Positions 42,423-52,980 of a stretch of DNA of 64,000 nucleotides are shown here, one piece after another (position 1 is the first letter of the stretch; each line of letters opens with the position of its first letter). The notes beneath the pieces were generated by a model that saw only the letters and a list, made by a program, of their open reading frames with translations, was not told where the DNA came from and searched no databases. Source of the DNA: Rhodospirillales bacterium (lineage in GTDB: Bacteria; Pseudomonadota; Alphaproteobacteria; Acetobacterales; Acetobacteraceae); NCBI GenBank assembly GCA_017304945.1, contig JAFKLG010000070.1, positions 11,993 to 75,992 on the forward strand. The letters run 5' to 3'. A program made the translations under genes and the position numbers.

Positions 42423-43316
42423 ATGCCGCCGCGGCGCCTGCTGGGGGAGGGGATCCGTTCGATCGTGATGTGGGCGCCGCTCGTGGTGAGCTGCGCCTAT
42501 GTCGTCCTGTTCAGCCTGTGGACCACGGCGGTGTCGCTGACGCGCTCCACCCTGCTGCCCGACTACAGCTGGGCCGGCTGGCGCAACTACACGGTCGTGC
42601 TGAACAGCCGCAACTGGCAGGTGGCCTACGCCAACCTGGCGATCTACGGCACGCTGTTCGTCGTGCTGGCGACCGCGGTCGGCCTGCTGCTCGCGGTGTT
42701 GATCGACCAGCGCATCCGCGGGGAGAACGTGTTCCGCACGATCTTCCTCTACCCGATCGCCGTGTCGTTCGTGGTGACGGGCACGGTCTGGGGCTGGCTG
42801 TTCAATCCCTCGATCGGGCTGCAGAAACTGGTGCAGGGCTGGGGCTGGACCGGGTTCCGCTTCGGCTGGACCATCGACCGCGACCTGGCGATCTACGCGA
42901 TCGTCGTCGCCGCAATCTGGCACGGATCGGGGTTCGCCATGGCGCTGTTCCTGGCGGGCTTGCGTTCGGTCGACGCGGACCTCCTGAAGGCGGCGCAGAT
43001 CGACGGCGCCGGTCCCTGGCGCACCTATACGCGGGTCGTGCTGCCGACCATCGGACCGATCTTCGTCTCCGTGCTGGTGATGCTGCTGCAGTTCGCCATC
43101 AAGACCTACGACCTCGTGGTCGCACTCACCGCCGGCGGTCCCGGCATCTCCTCCACGTTGCCTGCCCTCGTGGTCTACGACTTCATGTTCCAGCGGGGCG
43201 AACTCGGGCGGGGGTCCGCCGCCGCGGTGATGCTGCTCGCCTCCCTCGCCGTGGTGGTGCTGCCCTATTCCGCCTTCCGCCTGTGGCAGAACCGCCGGAG
43301 GTTCGCGCGTGTCTGA
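42423..43316 (+). CDS. Carbohydrate ABC transporter permease (GtsB-like)
   Basis: A 297-aa MalF-type permease with six membrane segments. Group-specific features: TIFLYPIAVSFVVTGTVWGW and LFNPSIGLQK; the EAA loop is DADLLKAAQIDGAGPWRTYT. The gene starts 2 bases after the binding-protein gene and ends with an 8-base overlap with the next permease gene. It probably forms a heterodimer with that protein. Confidence 0.85.
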   Translation: MPPRRLLGEGIRSIVMWAPLVVSCAYVVLFSLWTTAVSLTRSTLLPDYSWAGWRNYTVVLNSRNWQVAYANLAIYGTLFVVLATAVGLLLAVLIDQRIRGENVFRTIFLYPIAVSFVVTGTVWGWLFNPSIGLQKLVQGWGWTGFRFGWTIDRDLAIYAIVVAAIWHGSGFAMALFLAGLRSVDADLLKAAQIDGAGPWRTYTRVVLPTIGPIFVSVLVMLLQFAIKTYDLVVALTAGGPGISSTLPALVVYDFMFQRGELGRGSAAAVMLLASLAVVVLPYSAFRLWQNRRRFARV

Positions 43317-44160
43317 AAGCCGCCTCGCGCGTGGGCTGATCTACGGCACGCTGCTGGTCTTCAGCCTGTTCTACCTGCTGCCGCTGGTGGTCGTCATGCT
43401 GAACGCGGTGCGCAGCACGGCGGACATCAACCACAACTCGGTCATTGCCTGGCCGGCGGCGGTCGTCTGGGGCAACTTCGCCGAGACCTGGAGCCGCTAC
43501 TGCATCGCCGAACACTGCACCGGGATCCGGCCATACCTGATCAACTCGCTGCTGATGGTGATCCCGGCCACCATCATCTCCACCCTGCTGGGCGCGCTGA
43601 ACGGCTACTCGCTCGCGCTGTGGCGGTTCCGCGGCGACGGCATCATCTTCTTCGTCATGACGCTGGGCGTGTTCCTGCCGCAGCAGATGAACCTGGTGCC
43701 GTGGGCGATCGTGCTGCGCGACCTCGGGCTGTTCAACACGATCAGCGGCCTCGTGCTGATCCACGTCGTGCAGGGCATGAGCTTCACGACCCTGTTCTGC
43801 CGCAACTACTACGTCAGCATCCCGCCCGATCTGCTCAAGGCGGCACGGATCGACGGTGCCGGCTTCTTCCGCATCTTCTGGCGCATCGTGCTGCCCCTCT
43901 CGCCGCCGATCCTGGTGGTCACGGCGATCTGGCAGTTCACCGGCATCTGGAACGAGTTCCTGTTCGGCGTGACGTTCTCGGCCGGGCAGAACCAGCCGAT
44001 CACCGCCGCGCTGATCGCCCTCGCGGTGCATGTCAGCGAGGCGCCGCAATATGGGCTGCAGAGCGCCGCCGTCCTGATGGCCGCCGCGCCCACCCTGCTC
44101 GTGTACCTGTTCGGCGGCCGCTACTTCGTGCGCGGCCTGACCTCTGGAGCGGTGAAGTAG
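43309..44160 (+). CDS. Carbohydrate ABC transporter permease (GtsC-like)
   Basis: A 283-aa MalG-type permease with a GTG start. The EAA loop is PPDLLKAARIDGAGFFRIFW, and the WNEFLFGVTFS stretch is typical of the family. A periplasmic loop contains WSRYCIAEHCTGIR with two Cys that could form a disulfide. It overlaps the preceding permease gene by 8 bases and abuts the ATPase gene directly. Confidence 0.85.
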   Translation: MSESRLARGLIYGTLLVFSLFYLLPLVVVMLNAVRSTADINHNSVIAWPAAVVWGNFAETWSRYCIAEHCTGIRPYLINSLLMVIPATIISTLLGALNGYSLALWRFRGDGIIFFVMTLGVFLPQQMNLVPWAIVLRDLGLFNTISGLVLIHVVQGMSFTTLFCRNYYVSIPPDLLKAARIDGAGFFRIFWRIVLPLSPPILVVTAIWQFTGIWNEFLFGVTFSAGQNQPITAALIALAVHVSEAPQYGLQSAAVLMAAAPTLLVYLFGGRYFVRGLTSGAVK

Positions 44161-45267
<1,107 letters not shown>

Positions 45268-45348
45268 CCGCTCGCCGTCCACGCCACGCACCGACGGCCC
45301 CCGCCGCCGTTCGCGACACGGCCGTCAGCCGCTACCCGGCGGCGCATC

Positions 45349-45936
45349 TCATCCCGGCCAGGCCTTCAACGCCAGGTCCGCGACCTGCCGCAACTCCGGC
45401 CGCTTGGCGCCCGACGTGGCCTGCACCGCGATCCCGTTGCACACCGCCACGAAATAGCGCGCCAGGGCCCCGAGATCCGCGTTCGGCGGCAGATCTCCCT
45501 CCGCCACCCCGCGGGCGAGCCGCGCCTGCAGACCTTCCTCCATCTGCGCGCGTCGCCGCGCCAGTTCCTGCGGAATGTCCTGCGTGTCGGCGCCACAGGT
45601 CAGGCCGCCCTGCAGCAGCAGGCAGCCGGGCGGCTCCGACGGGTCGGTGACGAGGTCGATCATGCCGTAGAGTAGTTGCTCCACGGCTTCCCGCGCGGTC
45701 CGCGCGCTGAGCATCGCGGCCTTGTACCCGAGTCGGCGGGCCTCATAGTGGTCGAGGACCGCCTTGAACAGGCCTTCCTTGCTGCCGAACGCGGCGTACA
45801 GGCTGGGCGACGCGATGCCCATCGCCTTGGTCAACTCCGCGATCGAGGCGCCTTCGTAGCCGAGGCGCCAAAACACTTGCATCGCACGCTCGAGGGCCTG
45901 GTCCAGATCGAACGAACGTGGACGTCCCATCGCCAT
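45349..45936 (-). CDS. TetR-family repressor
   Basis: A 195-aa regulator with the TetR helix-turn-helix at about 15-55 (ALERAMQVFWRLGYEGASIA, then MGIASPSLYAAFGSKEGLF). The ligand domain has PGCLLLQGGLTCG, typical of the AcrR/YcdC-like multidrug subgroup. GGAGG lies 6 bases before the start. It is divergent from the RND efflux genes and probably represses them through the palindrome at 46010-46037. Confidence 0.87.
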   Translation of the reverse strand: MAMGRPRSFDLDQALERAMQVFWRLGYEGASIAELTKAMGIASPSLYAAFGSKEGLFKAVLDHYEARRLGYKAAMLSARTAREAVEQLLYGMIDLVTDPSEPPGCLLLQGGLTCGADTQDIPQELARRRAQMEEGLQARLARGVAEGDLPPNADLGALARYFVAVCNGIAVQATSGAKRPELRQVADLALKAWPG

Positions 45937-46009
45937 GGGAACCTCCGGTTGCTTTTTTGCTGAACGCTACATAAGAAGCTTGAAACCTCGGGTCCAGTCC
46001 CACATCTGT

Positions 46010-46037
46010 GCTGCTCGATACAAAAATACCGAGCAGC
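46010..46037 (+). promoter_or_regulatory. Putative TetR operator upstream of efflux genes
   Basis: GCTGCTCGATA (46010-46020) and TACCGAGCAGC (46027-46037) form an 11-base inverted repeat with one mismatch around CAAAAA, ending 2 bases before the adaptor ATG. The arm length and spacing suit a TetR dimer. As RNA it would also fold over the ribosome-binding region. Confidence 0.55.
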
Positions 46038-46039
46038 CG

Positions 46040-47245
46040 ATGAACGACGCATCCGACCTTCCCTCTCCGCGACCGCGCCCACGCCGCCTGCGCCGCCGCC
46101 TGGCCTGGACGGCCGGCGTCCTGGTGCTTGCGGCGGGCGCCATCGCGGTCTGGCAGCACGGGGACGCGGCGCCCGCCGCCGCGCAAAGCGCGCCGCCGCC
46201 GCCCAGCGTCACCGTGAGCAATCCGCTCGAGCGCGAGGTGTCCGCCTGGACCCGCTTCACCGGCCAGTTCTCGGCGGTGGACGAAGTCGACCTGCGCGCC
46301 CAGGTCAGCGGCTATCTCAGCGAGATTCATTTCACCGACGGTCAGATCGTGCACAAGGGCGACCTGCTGTTCGTGATCGACCCGCGGCCGTTCGAGATCC
46401 AGTTGCAGGAGGCGACGGCGCAATACCAGACCGCCGCCGCCTCGCTCGATCTCGCGCAGCGGCAGTTGCAGCGCACGAGCGAACTGCAGCGCAGCGACTT
46501 CGCGTCCCGCGACGTGCTCGACCAGCGCGTGCAGGCGCAAAAATCCGCGATCGCCGCGATGGAGCAGGCGAAGGCCGCCATCCGGTCGGCGCAGCTCAAC
46601 ATCGAGTTCTCGCGCATCACCGCCCCGTTCACGGGCCGGATCGGCGCCCACCAGGTGTCGATCGGCAGCCTCGTGAACGGCGGCACCGGGGCGAACTCGA
46701 CGCTGCTCGCCACGGTGGTTTCGCTCGATCCGATCCACGTCGACTTCGACATGAGCGAGAGCGACTACCTGAGCTGGCGCCGCTACCAGCAGGAGGCCGG
46801 CAACGACGCCGACAAGACGGTCGAGCTCGCGCTGACCGACGAGCAGGGCTGGCCGCGCCGCGGCGTGCTCGACTTCGTCGACAACAAGCTCGATCGCGGC
46901 AGCGGCACGATGCACGCCCGCGCCACGGTGCCAAATCCAGACCTGCTGGTGGCGCCCGGCCAGTTCGCGCGGGTGCGCCTGCCGACCCAGGCGGCGCGGG
47001 TGGCGTTGCTGGTGCCGGACGCGGCGGTCGCGACCGACCAGTCGAACAAGCTGGTCATGACCGTCGCCGAGGACGGCACCGTCGTCCCGAAGCGCGTGCA
47101 GCTCGGTGGGCTGCATGGCGGGCTGCGGGTGGTGACCGGCGGCCTCGAAAAGACCGACCGCGTGGTGATCAACGGCCTGATGCGGGCCCGGCCCGGCGGC
47201 AAGGTCACGCCGCAGCCGGGCGCCATCGCCGTGGCCGTCAACTAG
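46040..47245 (+). CDS. RND efflux periplasmic adaptor (MexE/AcrA-like)
   Basis: A 401-aa membrane-fusion protein. The N-terminal anchor helix (about 20-38; TAGVLVLAAGAIAVW) follows a basic tail. A lipoyl domain (VDLRAQVSGYLSEIHFTDGQ), a coiled-coil hairpin (about 125-205; Gln/Ala/Leu-rich), the second lipoyl half (SRITAPFTGRIG) and beta-barrel domain are in order. There is no lipobox Cys, so it is anchored by the helix. It pairs with the downstream RND pump; no outer-membrane factor gene is present in the window. Confidence 0.9.
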   Translation: MNDASDLPSPRPRPRRLRRRLAWTAGVLVLAAGAIAVWQHGDAAPAAAQSAPPPPSVTVSNPLEREVSAWTRFTGQFSAVDEVDLRAQVSGYLSEIHFTDGQIVHKGDLLFVIDPRPFEIQLQEATAQYQTAAASLDLAQRQLQRTSELQRSDFASRDVLDQRVQAQKSAIAAMEQAKAAIRSAQLNIEFSRITAPFTGRIGAHQVSIGSLVNGGTGANSTLLATVVSLDPIHVDFDMSESDYLSWRRYQQEAGNDADKTVELALTDEQGWPRRGVLDFVDNKLDRGSGTMHARATVPNPDLLVAPGQFARVRLPTQAARVALLVPDAAVATDQSNKLVMTVAEDGTVVPKRVQLGGLHGGLRVVTGGLEKTDRVVINGLMRARPGGKVTPQPGAIAVAVN

Positions 47246-47283
47246 TCCTCCACGCGAGCCCTTCGCCGAAGACCTTCACAGCG

Positions 47284-47305
47284 CCCGGACGCCCACGCGT
47301 CCGGG
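47284..47305 (+). other. Intercistronic hairpin between adaptor and pump genes
   Basis: CCCGGACGC (47284-47292) pairs exactly with GCGTCCGGG (47297-47305), loop CCAC, in the 76-base gap before the pump's ribosome-binding site. There is no T run, so it is more likely an mRNA processing or stability element than a terminator. Confidence 0.6.
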
Positions 47306-47321
47306 ACGCCGGAGCCACGCC

Positions 47322-50300
47322 ATGCGCCTGTCGCACTTCTTCATCGACCGGCCGGTCTTCGCGACCGTGCTCAGTGTCTTCCTGACGATCGTGGGCGGGA
47401 TCGCGTATTTCGCCCTGCCGATCGCCCGCTACCCGGAGATCGCGCCGCCCACCATCGTGGTGAGCGCCAGCTATCCGGGCGCCTCCGCCGAGGTCGTCAG
47501 CCAGACCGTCGCCACGCCGCTCGAGCAGCAGATCAACGGCGTCGAGAACATGCTGTTCATGAACAGCCAGGCAACCGGCGACGGCAAGCTCACGCTCACC
47601 GTCACCTTCAAGCTGGGCACCGATCTCGACACCGCGCAGGTGCTCACGCAGAACCGCGTCGCCGTCGCGACGCCGCGCCTGCCCGAGACCGTGCAGCGCC
47701 TCGGCGTCACGGTGAAGAAGAACTCGCCCGACATGCTGCTGGTCGTGCACCTGCTCTCGCCCGACCGCTCGCGCGACCAGCTCTACATGTCGAACTACGC
47801 GACGCTGCGCGTGAAGGACGTGCTCGCGCGATTGGAAGGCGTGGGCGACGTGCAGATCTTCGGCGGCCGCGACTACGCGATGCGGATCTGGCTCGATCCG
47901 GACAAGGTCGCGGCACACGACCTGACCGCCGGCGAGGTGGTCGCCGCGCTGCAGGCGCAGAACGTGCAGGTCTCGGCCGGCGTGCTCAACCAGCCGCCGA
48001 TCAAGCAGCCCGGCGCCTTCCAGCTCAACGTCCAGACGCTCGGGCGGCTCAGCGATCCGGCCCAGTTCGACGACATCATCATCAAGTCCGACAACGCCGG
48101 CCGCGTGACGCGCCTGCGCGATATCGGCCGCGCGGAGCTCGGCGCGCAGGATTACGGCGCGAACGGCTACCTCAACACGCAGGAAGCGGTGCCGCTGCTG
48201 ATCTACCAGCAGCCCGGTTCCAACGCGCTGGCGACCGCGCTGCGCGTGCGCGCCGCCATGCAGGAGCTGTCCCAGCAATTCCCGCCCGGACTGCGCTACG
48301 ACATCATCTACGACACCACGACCTTCATCTCGCAGTCGGTGCATGAGGTGGTGAAGACCATCATCGAGGCGATCGCTCTCGTCGTGGTCGTCGTCATCCT
48401 GTTCCTGCAGACCTGGCGCGCCTCGCTGATCCCGATCGTGGCGATCCCGATCTCGCTGATCGGCACCTTCGCCGTGCTCGCCGCGATGGGGTTCTCCTTG
48501 AACAACCTGTCGCTGTTCGGGCTGGTCCTCGCCGTCGGCATCGTGGTGGACGACGCGATCGTCGTGGTGGAGAACGTGGAACGCAATCTGCGCCGCGGCC
48601 TCACGCCACGCGAGGCGGCGCATCGCACGATGGACGAGGTCGGCGGCGCCCTGATCGCGATCGCGCTGACGCTGTGCGCGGTGTTCGTGCCGGCGGCGTT
48701 CATCTCCGGCATCTCCGGCCAGTTCTTCCGCCAGTTCGCGGTGACGATCGCGGCCTCCACCGTGATCTCCTGCTTCGTCTCGCTGACCCTGAGCCCCGCG
48801 CTCTGCGCGCTGCTGTTCCGCCCGCATGAGGAACATGCAGAGCGTCGGCGCGGCCCGATCGGCTGGGTGGCGGCAGCGTTCGGTGGCTTCAACCGTGGCT
48901 TCGAGTGGCTGTCGGACCGCTACGGCCGGCTCACCGCCCGCCTGGTTCGCGCGAGTGTCCTCATGCTCGCGCTCTACGCGGCGCTGATCGGCCTCACGGG
49001 CTGGCAGTTCATGCGGGCGCCCACCGGCTTCATCCCGGAACAGGACCAGGGATACCTGATCACCGTGCTGCAGTTGCCGCCGGGCGCCTCGCTCGACCGG
49101 ACCGACGCGGCGGTGCGCAAGGCCACCGACATCATCCTGGCCACGCCCGGCGTGAAATACGCCGTGCCGTTCGCCGGCTTCGATGGCGCCACCTTCACCA
49201 ACGCCTCGAATGCCGGCGCGATCTTCGTCGGACTGAAGCCGTTCGAGGAGCGTGGGCCGAAGGGCGACAGCGCCAATGAGGTGCTGTCCGCGCTGCGCCA
49301 GCGGCTCGACGCCGTGCAGGAGGCGTTCGTCATCACCATCCCGCCGCCGCCGGTGAACGGCATCGGCACCGCCGGTGGCTTCAAGATGATGGTGCAGGAC
49401 CGCCAGGGGCAGGGCCCCGCGGCGCTGGAGGCCGCGGTCGCCAACCTGGCCGCGGCGGCGAACCGGACGCCCGGACTCGTGGGCGTGTTCTCCCTGTTCA
49501 GCACGCGCACGCCGAACGTCTACGCCGATATCGACCGTGAGAAGGCCGAGAAGCTGGGCGTCACGCCGGAACAGGTGTTCGAGGCATTGCAGGTCTTCGT
49601 GGGCTCCGCCTACGTCAACGACTTCAACTATCTCGGTCGCACCTATCAGGTGATGGCACAGGCGGATGGCGCGTTCCGGCGCGACACCAGCGACATCTCG
49701 CGGCTCGAGACCCGCAACGCCGCCGGCGTGATGGTGCCGCTCGGATCCGTGGCGCAGTTCCACGACCGCACCGGCCCGTATCGCGTGCCGCGCTACAACC
49801 TGTACCCGGCCGCCGAACTGCAGGGCAACGTGTTGCCGGGCATGTCCTCGGGTGCGGCGCTCACGGCCATGGAGACGCTGGCGAAGGAACATCTGCCGGC
49901 CGGATTCGGGTTCGAATGGACCGATCTCGCGTTCCAGCAGCGCATCGCGGGAACCTCGACGCTGCTGATCTTCGGTGCATCGGTGCTGTTCGTGTTCCTG
50001 GTGCTGGCGGCCCAGTACGAGAGCTGGAGCCTGCCGCTGTCGGTCGTGCTGATCGTGCCGATGTGCTTGCTGGCCGCGGTCACCGGGCTCGGCTTGCGCG
50101 GCATGCCGGTGGACGTGCTGGCGCAGATCGGGTTCGTGGTGCTGGTCGGCCTGGCCGCGAAGAACGCGATCCTGATCGTGGAGTTCGCCAAGCAGGCCGA
50201 GGATCAGGGCGAGTCACCCACCGTCGCGGCGGCGCAGGCGGCCCGCACCCGGCTGCGGCCCATCCTGATGACGTCGTTCGCCTTCATCCTGGGTGTCGTC

Positions 50301-50480
50301 CCCCTCGTCACCGCCACCGGCGCCGGCGCCGAGATGCGCCAGTCGCTCGGAACCGCGGTGTTCTTCGGGATGCTGGGCGTGACGGTGTTCGGCCTGGTCT
50401 TCACCCCGGTGTTCTACGCGGTGATCCGCCGCCTGGTGGGGCGGCGGCGGTCGCGTCAGGTCGCCGTCCCGGCGGAGTGA
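47322..50480 (+). CDS. RND multidrug efflux pump inner-membrane transporter (HAE1)
   Basis: A 1052-aa AcrB/MexF-type proton antiporter of normal length. FFIDRPVFATVLSVFLTIVG at the N-terminus, 12 membrane segments, two large periplasmic loops and the proton-relay motif GIVVDDAIVVVENVER (helix 4 Asp-Asp) are intact. HAE1 repeats are visible near the C-terminal half (GLAAKNAILIVEFAKQAEDQG). It forms the operon with the adaptor under the divergent TetR regulator. Probable substrates are hydrophobic drugs or solvents. Confidence 0.93.
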   Translation: MRLSHFFIDRPVFATVLSVFLTIVGGIAYFALPIARYPEIAPPTIVVSASYPGASAEVVSQTVATPLEQQINGVENMLFMNSQATGDGKLTLTVTFKLGTDLDTAQVLTQNRVAVATPRLPETVQRLGVTVKKNSPDMLLVVHLLSPDRSRDQLYMSNYATLRVKDVLARLEGVGDVQIFGGRDYAMRIWLDPDKVAAHDLTAGEVVAALQAQNVQVSAGVLNQPPIKQPGAFQLNVQTLGRLSDPAQFDDIIIKSDNAGRVTRLRDIGRAELGAQDYGANGYLNTQEAVPLLIYQQPGSNALATALRVRAAMQELSQQFPPGLRYDIIYDTTTFISQSVHEVVKTIIEAIALVVVVVILFLQTWRASLIPIVAIPISLIGTFAVLAAMGFSLNNLSLFGLVLAVGIVVDDAIVVVENVERNLRRGLTPREAAHRTMDEVGGALIAIALTLCAVFVPAAFISGISGQFFRQFAVTIAASTVISCFVSLTLSPALCALLFRPHEEHAERRRGPIGWVAAAFGGFNRGFEWLSDRYGRLTARLVRASVLMLALYAALIGLTGWQFMRAPTGFIPEQDQGYLITVLQLPPGASLDRTDAAVRKATDIILATPGVKYAVPFAGFDGATFTNASNAGAIFVGLKPFEERGPKGDSANEVLSALRQRLDAVQEAFVITIPPPPVNGIGTAGGFKMMVQDRQGQGPAALEAAVANLAAAANRTPGLVGVFSLFSTRTPNVYADIDREKAEKLGVTPEQVFEALQVFVGSAYVNDFNYLGRTYQVMAQADGAFRRDTSDISRLETRNAAGVMVPLGSVAQFHDRTGPYRVPRYNLYPAAELQGNVLPGMSSGAALTAMETLAKEHLPAGFGFEWTDLAFQQRIAGTSTLLIFGASVLFVFLVLAAQYESWSLPLSVVLIVPMCLLAAVTGLGLRGMPVDVLAQIGFVVLVGLAAKNAILIVEFAKQAEDQGESPTVAAAQAARTRLRPILMTSFAFILGVVPLVTATGAGAEMRQSLGTAVFFGMLGVTVFGLVFTPVFYAVIRRLVGRRRSRQVAVPAE

Positions 50481-50487
50481 TCCGCGT

Positions 50488-50510
50488 CCCCCTCCCCTTG
50501 CGGGAGGGGG
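50488..50510 (+). terminator. GC-rich hairpin after efflux operon
   Basis: CCCCCTCCC (50488-50496) pairs exactly with GGGAGGGGG (50502-50510), 8 bases after the pump stop. There is no T run. Similar CCCTCCCCTTGCGGGAGGGG sequences are common dispersed elements in alphaproteobacterial genomes, so it may be a repeat serving as transcript end. Confidence 0.55.
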
Positions 50511-50577
50511 ATCGGGTTCGGGAGGGGGCGATGCGCCGGTTCGCAGGAACGCGGCGATCGCCCCCTCATCCTTTCCC

Positions 50578-50623
50578 GCGAGCGGAGAGCGAGGTCAGGC
50601 GCGAGCGGAGAGCGAGGTCAGGC
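50578..50623. repeat. Perfect 23-bp tandem duplication at the efeB 3' end
   Basis: GCGAGCGGAGAGCGAGGTCA plus GGC is present at 50578-50600 and again at 50601-50623. The second copy contains the efeB stop codon (50618-50620); the first lies just beyond the gene. It looks like a recent duplication. Confidence 0.85.
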
Positions 50624-51865
50624 GGCGAGCAGTCCTTCGCCGAGATAATGGTTCGGGCCCGGCACGCCGGGCAGCGCGAAGAAATACCCGCCGCCGAACG
50701 GCTTGATGTATTCCTCCAGCGGCTCGCCATCGAGGCGCTTCTGCACGGTCAGGAACCCGGCCGTCAGGTCGGATTGGAAGCAGACGAACAGCAGCCCCAT
50801 GTCGAGCTGCCCCGCCCCGGTGAGACCACGGCTGTAGTTGTAGCCGCGGCGCAGGATCAGGCTCGAGGCGGTGTCCGCGGTGCGCGGGTTGGCGAGCCGG
50901 ATATGCGCATCGAGCGGGATCTGCTTGCCCTCCGGATCGGCGGCGTAGTCCGGGGCATCGTGTTCGCGCGCCATGCCGAGTGGCGCGCCTTCCATCTTGT
51001 CGCGCCCGAAGATCGTCTCCTGCTCCTGCAGCGGGGTGCGATCCCAGCGTTCCACCATCATGCGGATCAGCCGCACGACCTGGTAGCTGCCGCCCACCGT
51101 CCAGGCGGGCTCATTGGCGCCCGGCTGCACCCAGACGTTGCGATCCATCAGCGCGCCGTCGCGCACGTCCAGGTTGGCGGTGCCGTCCTTGAACCCCAGC
51201 AGGTTGCGCACCGTGTCGCGCCCCTGGGTCTTGATCGTGTGCGGCGGCAGGAAGCCGTCGAGCTTCCAGCGCAGCGCGATCAGGTCCGGCATCATCTTCA
51301 CCAGGTCGCGCAGCGCGTGGATGTTCGTCTCGGCGGTGTTGGAGCAGATCTGCACCAGCAGGTCACCGTGGCAGAACGCCGCGTCCAGCGCATCATTGGG
51401 AAAGCGGCGCATGGAGACGAGCTCGCGCGGCTTGCGGTCCGCCAGGCCGAACCGGTCCTGGTCGAACAGCGAGGAGCCGACCGCGACCGTCATCGTCAGG
51501 TTGTCCGGGAACACGCGCGGCCCCATCAGGCCGGAATCGAGCGGCGGCAGTTTCGGATCCACCGAGGGGATCTCGCCGCCGGTGGTCAGGAAGGCGACCC
51601 GCTGCGTCAGGGTGCGGAACATGCGCTCGAGATCGGCGCGCGTCTCGGCCAGCACGTCGAAGCTGGCGACCAGCGCCGCGGCGGGCTGCGGGGTCACGAT
51701 CCCCGCCTGGTGGGCGCCGAAGAAGGGCTGCCGCTGTTCGGTCGATTCTTCCTCGACCGCGCGATCGTCGGGCAGGGTGTCCGCGCGTGCCGTCGCGATC
51801 AGTGCCGCCGGCGTGGCGGCGAGGCCGCGCAGCAACAGCCGGCGGCCGGGGCAGGAAGCAGTCAT
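50618..51865 (-). CDS. efeB: Dye-decolorizing heme peroxidase EfeB
   Basis: A 415-aa DyP-type peroxidase exported by the Tat system: N-terminal [16 protein letters not shown] carries the twin arginine before the hydrophobic core. The catalytic GxxDG motif is GFKDGTANL, and [12 protein letters not shown] lies in the heme region. In EfeUOB it assists iron release or oxidation in the periplasm. It overlaps efeO (TGATG junction at 51863-51867). The 3' end carries a tandem duplication. Confidence 0.92.
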   Translation of the reverse strand: MTASCPGRRLLLRGLAATPAALIATARADTLPDDRAVEEESTEQRQPFFGAHQAGIVTPQPAAALVASFDVLAETRADLERMFRTLTQRVAFLTTGGEIPSVDPKLPPLDSGLMGPRVFPDNLTMTVAVGSSLFDQDRFGLADRKPRELVSMRRFPNDALDAAFCHGDLLVQICSNTAETNIHALRDLVKMMPDLIALRWKLDGFLPPHTIKTQGRDTVRNLLGFKDGTANLDVRDGALMDRNVWVQPGANEPAWTVGGSYQVVRLIRMMVERWDRTPLQEQETIFGRDKMEGAPLGMAREHDAPDYAADPEGKQIPLDAHIRLANPRTADTASSLILRRGYNYSRGLTGAGQLDMGLLFVCFQSDLTAGFLTVQKRLDGEPLEEYIKPFGGGYFFALPGVPGPNHYLGEGLLAA

Positions 51866-52971
51866 CAGTCGACTCCCAGGACGCCGCGAAGTTGCGAGAG
51901 GTCCTCGGCCAGTTGCGTGATCGGCGCCTTCATCGCGTTGCGGTCGGCGGTCGAGACCTTGTCGTAGGAAAGGAACCCCTCCTTGCCGTGATACTTGGCG
52001 AGCAGCTTGTCGACCTTCGCGAAATTCGCGTCGATCTTGGCCAGCAGCGCGGGGTTCCGCGGCGCGATCAGCGGGCGCAGCAGCGAGACGATCTTCTGCG
52101 CGCCGTCGACGTTCGCCTGGAAGTCCCATAGGTCGGTGCGGCTGTAGCGCTCTTCCTCGCCGCTGATCTTGGTGGCGGCGACCTCCTCGATCAGCGCGGC
52201 GGCGCCGCCCACCATGGCCTTGGGCGGGATCGGCAGCTTGGCCACGCGCTCCTGTAGTGCGCTCACGTCCGTCAGCAGCTTGTCCGCGACCGGGGCGAGC
52301 CCGTCGGTGGTCTTGTCCGCGAACAGACCCTTCTCCAGCCGATGGAAGCCGGTCCAGGTCGGATCGTCCTCCTTCTTCTCGAAGTCGTCGGCCCGCGCGT
52401 CGATCGCGCTGTCGAGGTCGTTGAACAGCTCGGCGATCGGTTCGATCCGCTCATAGTGCTGGCGGGTCGGCGCGTAGAGGTGCTGCGCCTCCTCGAGCTT
52501 GCCGGCCTTCACCGCGGCGACGAAGGTCTTGGTCTCGGCGGCGAGCGCGTCGACCTCCTTGCTGACATACAGCTTGTATTCGGCGATCGGCCCAACGAGG
52601 TCGATCGCCGCGGGCGCGGCGATGCTGCCGGTGCCGGCGCTGACCGTCAGCGTGCCTTTCGGGTTGCTGAGCAGGCCGCAGGTCATCTGGTAGTCGCCGG
52701 GCTGCAGGGTCGCGGTCAGGTTCTGGCTGAAGCCGGGCAGGATGTTCTCCCGCTCCTCCACCACCATCACCCCCTGCAGGATCTCCCATTCCAGCGAGCG
52801 CTTGCTCGCGTTCTTGATGCGGAACGTGGTCTTGCCGGCGGGAACGGTCAGCGTCGCCGGCTCGCATCCCTTGTCCGTCACGGTGACGTTCACCGGATCG
52901 GCGGCGTGGGCGGCGGCGATCGGGCAGGCGAGGGCGGCCAGCATCAAGGCCGGAACTGAGACGCGCGACAT
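51865..52971 (-). CDS. efeO: Periplasmic iron-binding lipoprotein-like protein EfeO
   Basis: A 368-aa EfeO with a signal peptide (about 1-23), an N-terminal cupredoxin-like domain (about 25-120; [19 protein letters not shown]) and a C-terminal M75 imelysin-type domain (about 125-365) with [12 protein letters not shown] (HxxE) and [19 protein letters not shown]. It delivers iron to the EfeU permease. It lies 9 bases downstream of efeU and is coupled to efeB. Confidence 0.92.
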   Translation of the reverse strand: MSRVSVPALMLAALACPIAAAHAADPVNVTVTDKGCEPATLTVPAGKTTFRIKNASKRSLEWEILQGVMVVEERENILPGFSQNLTATLQPGDYQMTCGLLSNPKGTLTVSAGTGSIAAPAAIDLVGPIAEYKLYVSKEVDALAAETKTFVAAVKAGKLEEAQHLYAPTRQHYERIEPIAELFNDLDSAIDARADDFEKKEDDPTWTGFHRLEKGLFADKTTDGLAPVADKLLTDVSALQERVAKLPIPPKAMVGGAAALIEEVAATKISGEEERYSRTDLWDFQANVDGAQKIVSLLRPLIAPRNPALLAKIDANFAKVDKLLAKYHGKEGFLSYDKVSTADRNAMKAPITQLAEDLSQLRGVLGVD

Positions 52972-52980
52972 GGGGGTCCT

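Noticed and set aside
47238..49892. Very long open frame (884 codons) on the minus strand opposite the RND pump gene
   Set aside because: It mirrors the pump's GC-rich third positions, is rich in Arg, Gln, His and Gly, and has no motif; the plus-strand gene is unmistakable.
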